Assembly: GCF_017352135.1 (NCBI RefSeq) | Contig: NZ_CP071457.1 | Coordinates: 248,001-312,000 of the forward strand | Direction: 5' to 3' | DNA: 64,000 nucleotides | Source: Rhizobium lentis | GTDB lineage: Bacteria > Pseudomonadota > Alphaproteobacteria > Rhizobiales > Rhizobiaceae | Part shown: positions 61,354 to 64,000 of the stretch, in pieces | How positions within the stretch are numbered: position 1 is the stretch's first letter | Layout of the letters: every line of letters starts with the position of its first letter | Notes under the pieces: generated by a model | Seen by the model: only the letters and a program-made list of their open reading frames with translations | The model's database searches: none | Told to the model about the DNA's origin: nothing | Made by a program: the position numbers and the translations under genes

Positions 61354-62346
61354 ATGACCTACCTTCTCAGCCTTCTCGACAAAAGCCCGATTGAACAGGG
61401 CCTCACCGCTGCGGACGCACTGCGAGCGACGGTGAAGATCGCCGCCCGGGCCGAGGAGCTCGGCTACCACCGTTTCTGGGTCGCTGAGCATCACAATATG
61501 TCCAATCTGGCGAGTTCGGCGCCGGAGGCGCTGATCGCCTATCTTCTGGCAAAGACTTCGAAGATCCGCGTCGGCTCAGGCGGAGTGATGCTGCAGCATT
61601 ACAGCGCCTACAAGGTGGCCGAGACCTTCAATCTCCTCGCCTCGCTGGCGCCCGGCCGTGTCGATCTCGGCGTCGGCAAGGCCCCAGGCGGTTTTCCGCT
61701 CGCAACGCGCGCCCTTCAGCGCGCCTTCGATCCGTCCAGCAAGCCGGATTTTGCGAGCCAGCTGTCCGATCTCAACACCTATCTCGCCGCCGATCCCAAT
61801 TACAACGGCGCGCAGGCGACCCCTTTCCCGCCGACGGCTCCAGAACGTTTCCTGCTCGGCGCTACCGTCGAGAGCGCCGAACTCGCTGCCGAGAAGGGAT
61901 GGAACCTTGTCTTCGCCGGCCATCTGAATGGCGATCCTGACAATCTCAGCAGGACTTTCGACGCCTATGACCGGGCGTCCGGCGGCAAACGACCGATCCT
62001 TGCGCTCGCAGCCTTTGCAGCCGAGAGCGAGGATTATGCCCGCGAGCGCGTCGCCGACCTTCGCATCGTCAAGGTGTTCTTGCCGAACGGTCAGACCGTC
62101 AACGTCGGCAGCGAAGAACAGGCGGCCGAATTCGCTCGTCAGGCGGGCGTCACCGATTACCGCATCGAGGAGAAGGTGCCGAGCGTGCTGCACGGCACGG
62201 CAAAGCAGATCCGCAAGGAGCTGGACGAACTTCACCGCCGCTACGGCGTCAACGAATTCGTTCTCGACACACCGGCTCTTTCAGCCGCCGAGCGCCTCGC
62301 TTCCATCGAGCTGCTCGCCGCCGAGCGGCTTTCTCTCGTCGCCTGA
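61354..62346 (+). CDS. LLM class flavin-dependent oxidoreductase (MsnO8-like)
   Basis: 330 residues, luciferase-like monooxygenase barrel. Family features are AEELGYHRFWVAEHHNM (residues 32-48), IRVGSGGVMLQHYSAYKVAE and PGRVDLGVGKAPGG. It resembles the MsnO8 branch that often sits with sulphur-scavenging genes. It uses FMNH2 from a separate reductase. Weak ribosome site at ATG 61354. First of a unit with the NtaA-like gene and an M20 peptidase. Confidence 0.88.
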   Translation: MTYLLSLLDKSPIEQGLTAADALRATVKIAARAEELGYHRFWVAEHHNMSNLASSAPEALIAYLLAKTSKIRVGSGGVMLQHYSAYKVAETFNLLASLAPGRVDLGVGKAPGGFPLATRALQRAFDPSSKPDFASQLSDLNTYLAADPNYNGAQATPFPPTAPERFLLGATVESAELAAEKGWNLVFAGHLNGDPDNLSRTFDAYDRASGGKRPILALAAFAAESEDYARERVADLRIVKVFLPNGQTVNVGSEEQAAEFARQAGVTDYRIEEKVPSVLHGTAKQIRKELDELHRRYGVNEFVLDTPALSAAERLASIELLAAERLSLVA

Positions 62347-62369
62347 CCGTTTCAAGAAGGATCGATCCC

Positions 62370-63719
62370 ATGGCTCAGAAACACATTACGTTCGGCATCA
62401 TGCTGCAGGGTCCAGGCGGCCATATGAATGCCTGGAAGCATCCGAGTGGACCGGCCGATGCCAGCGTCAACTTCGATTTCTTCGTTGAGACGGCGCGCAG
62501 GGCGGAAGCAGCCGGCATCGCTTTCGCCTTCGTCGCCGACGGTCTTTACATCAACGAGCAGTCGATCCCGCATTTCCTCAACCGCTTCGAGCCTATCGCG
62601 ATCCTTTCGGCCCTCGCCGCTTCGACGTCCAGGATCGGGCTCGTCGGTACGGTCTCGACCTCCTACAGCGATCCCTTCACCATCGCCCGCCAGTTCGCCT
62701 CGATCGATCTCATCAGCGGCGGCAGGGCAGGGTGGAACGCGGTGACGTCACCGCTTGAGGGCTCGGGGCGCAATTACAATCGCGAGCATCCCGAGCACCA
62801 ACTGCGCTACGAGATCGCCGAGGATTATATCGATGCGATCAAAGGCCTCTGGGATTCCTGGGACGACGATGCTTTTGTGCGCAATCGCGAGACCGGCGTC
62901 TTTGTTGACAAGACGAAGATGCATCGCCTTAACCACAAGGGTCGCTTCTTCCGAATCGAGGGGCCGCTGAATATCGGCCGCTCGAAGCAGGGCCAGCCCG
63001 TCATCTTCCAGGCAGGTGCTTCGGATTCCGGCATCAGGCTTGCCGGCAAGCACGCCGACGCCGTCTTCACCAACGGCGGGCCGTTCGAGGAGGCGCAAGC
63101 CTTCTACCGGCAGCTGAAGGACAGCGTGATCGCCCATGGGCGCAGTCCTGCCGAAGTTGGCATCTATCCCGGCATCGGGCCGATCGTCGGCGCGACGTCC
63201 GATGAGGCGGAAGCCAAGTACCAGGCGATCCGCAATCTCGTCACGATCGAGGAGGCGTTGCTTTATCTCGGCCGCTTCTTCGATCATCACGATTTCAGCG
63301 CCTATCCGCTCGACGAGCCGTTCCCCGAGCTTGGTGATATCGGCAGGAATAATTTCCGCGCCACCACCGATCGCATCAAAAGGACGGCGCGGGAGCGAGG
63401 GCTGACGCTCCGGCAGGTGGCGCTCGATTCGGCAACGCCGCGCACCGCCTTCATTGGCACCGCCGAGCATATCGCAGACGAGATCATCCGCTGGGTGGAT
63501 CATGGCGCCGCCGACGGCTTCATCCTCGGCTTCCCAGTCATTGCCGAGGGCTTCGACGATTTTGCCCGATACGTCCTGCCGATCCTTACCGAGCGCGGTT
63601 ATTTCGATCCCGTCTTCAAGGGCGAGACGCTGCGCGACCATCTCGGCCTGCCCTTCCGCCAAAGCCGCTATGCAACCCCTGCGGATGAGCTCGAACGCGG
63701 AAAGGCTGTCGGCGCCTGA
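62370..63719 (+). CDS. NtaA/DmoA family FMN-dependent monooxygenase
   Basis: 449 residues, the size of NtaA/SnaA/DszA monooxygenases. Typical segments are [17 protein letters not shown] at the N terminus, [37 protein letters not shown] (read in parts, residues 90-130) and the FMN-site region [20 protein letters not shown]. Such enzymes oxidise organosulphur or nitrilotriacetate-type substrates. Follows the first monooxygenase by 23 bases. Confidence 0.91.
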   Translation: [449 protein letters not shown]

Positions 63720-63733
63720 GCCGGCGAATCGTC

Positions 63734-64000
63734 ATGAACGTCATCGCTCAGAACCCGCGCAGCAACGATCCAGTCGAGAAGGGAATCGCCTGTTACCTCG
63801 ATGAAATCATCGCGCTGCGCCACGATCTGCACCAATATCCCGAGCTGGCGTTCCAGGAGCTGAGGACCAGCAAGCTTGTGGCATCCCGGCTTTCCTCCTG
63901 GGGCTACGAGGTGGCGACGGGCATTGCCGGCACCGGCATCGTCGCCACCCTCAGGCGCGGGACAGGCAAGAAGCGGATAGGTATCCGGGCGGATATGGAC
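63734..64000 (+). CDS. M20 family amidohydrolase/peptidase (N-terminal part)
   Basis: The first 89 residues are present and run off the right edge. The sequence ALRHDLHQYPELAFQE (residues 27-42) and the closing RADMD are hallmarks of M20 amidohydrolases such as hippurate hydrolase or N-acyl-amino-acid amidohydrolase; the Asp in RADMD is near the metal site. ATG 63734 is 14 bases after the NtaA-like gene, so it is in the same operon. Confidence 0.88.
   Translation, partial: MNVIAQNPRSNDPVEKGIACYLDEIIALRHDLHQYPELAFQELRTSKLVASRLSSWGYEVATGIAGTGIVATLRRGTGKKRIGIRADMD

Noticed and set aside
1..64000. CRISPR arrays, tRNA or rRNA genes, insertion sequences, integrases
   Set aside because: No regularly spaced repeats, no cloverleaf-type sequences and no transposase or integrase proteins were seen.

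Overview
The window looks like part of a Rhizobium megaplasmid (R. etli / R. leguminosarum group, inferred from gene content only). The evidence is a complete repABC replication-partition cassette near the right end with two parS-type palindromes and an antisense-RNA promoter, a RapA-like cadherin-domain agglutinin, high GC, and dense catabolic operons each with its own transporter and regulator. I saw no rRNA, tRNA, CRISPR array, transposase or insertion sequence.

Layout: 1-7.7 kb, a plus-strand catabolic operon (ribose-type ABC importer, amidohydrolase, D-threonine-aldolase-like PLP enzyme, RidA, aspartoacylase-like deacylase). 7.7-13.7 kb, a minus-strand operon (SDR, polar amino acid ABC importer, RraA-family aldolase, an uncharacterised protein) with a divergent LysR gene at 13.9 kb. 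14.8-20.8 kb, a tightly overlapping minus-strand operon accB-accC-degenerate BCCP-pxpB-pxpC-pxpA-aminotransferase, whose parts together resemble a split urea-carboxylase-like enzyme plus 5-oxoprolinase subunit A. 21.0-23.4 kb, a three-gene operon with a gluzincin metallopeptidase and two unrecognised proteins. 23.5-26.3 kb, a class III cyclase/TPR protein and a Phd-VapC toxin-antitoxin pair with a palindromic operator. 26.3-34.6 kb, a LacI regulator, twin operators and a divergent sugar operon (isomerase, CUT1 ABC importer, GMC oxidoreductase). 34.7-41.6 kb, mixed genes: PPK2, aldo/keto reductase, LysR, PPOX protein, AlkB-like dioxygenase, a plasmid copy of ribosomal protein S21, the RapA-like protein and a TetR regulator. 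41.9-47.7 kb, a TRAP transporter with shikimate/quinate-dehydrogenase-like and dehydroshikimate-dehydratase-like genes. 47.8-53.7 kb, a pentose/polyol-type ABC operon whose binding-protein gene carries a frameshift, with two SDRs and an AraC regulator. 53.9-55.9 kb, otsB divergent from a ROK protein. 56.6-60.5 kb, repABC. 60.5-61.2 kb, a decayed toxin-antitoxin pair. 61.3-64 kb, two flavin-dependent monooxygenases and the start of an M20 peptidase.

The genes read as a set of independent uptake-and-degradation modules on a replicon kept by repABC. The most unusual parts are the biotin/Pxp operon with a carrier-like protein lacking its biotinyl lysine, the metallopeptidase operon, and two loci that seem to be decaying (binding protein at 52.0 kb, toxin-antitoxin at 60.5-61.15 kb). 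All functions are inferred from reading the sequence; no database search was run.
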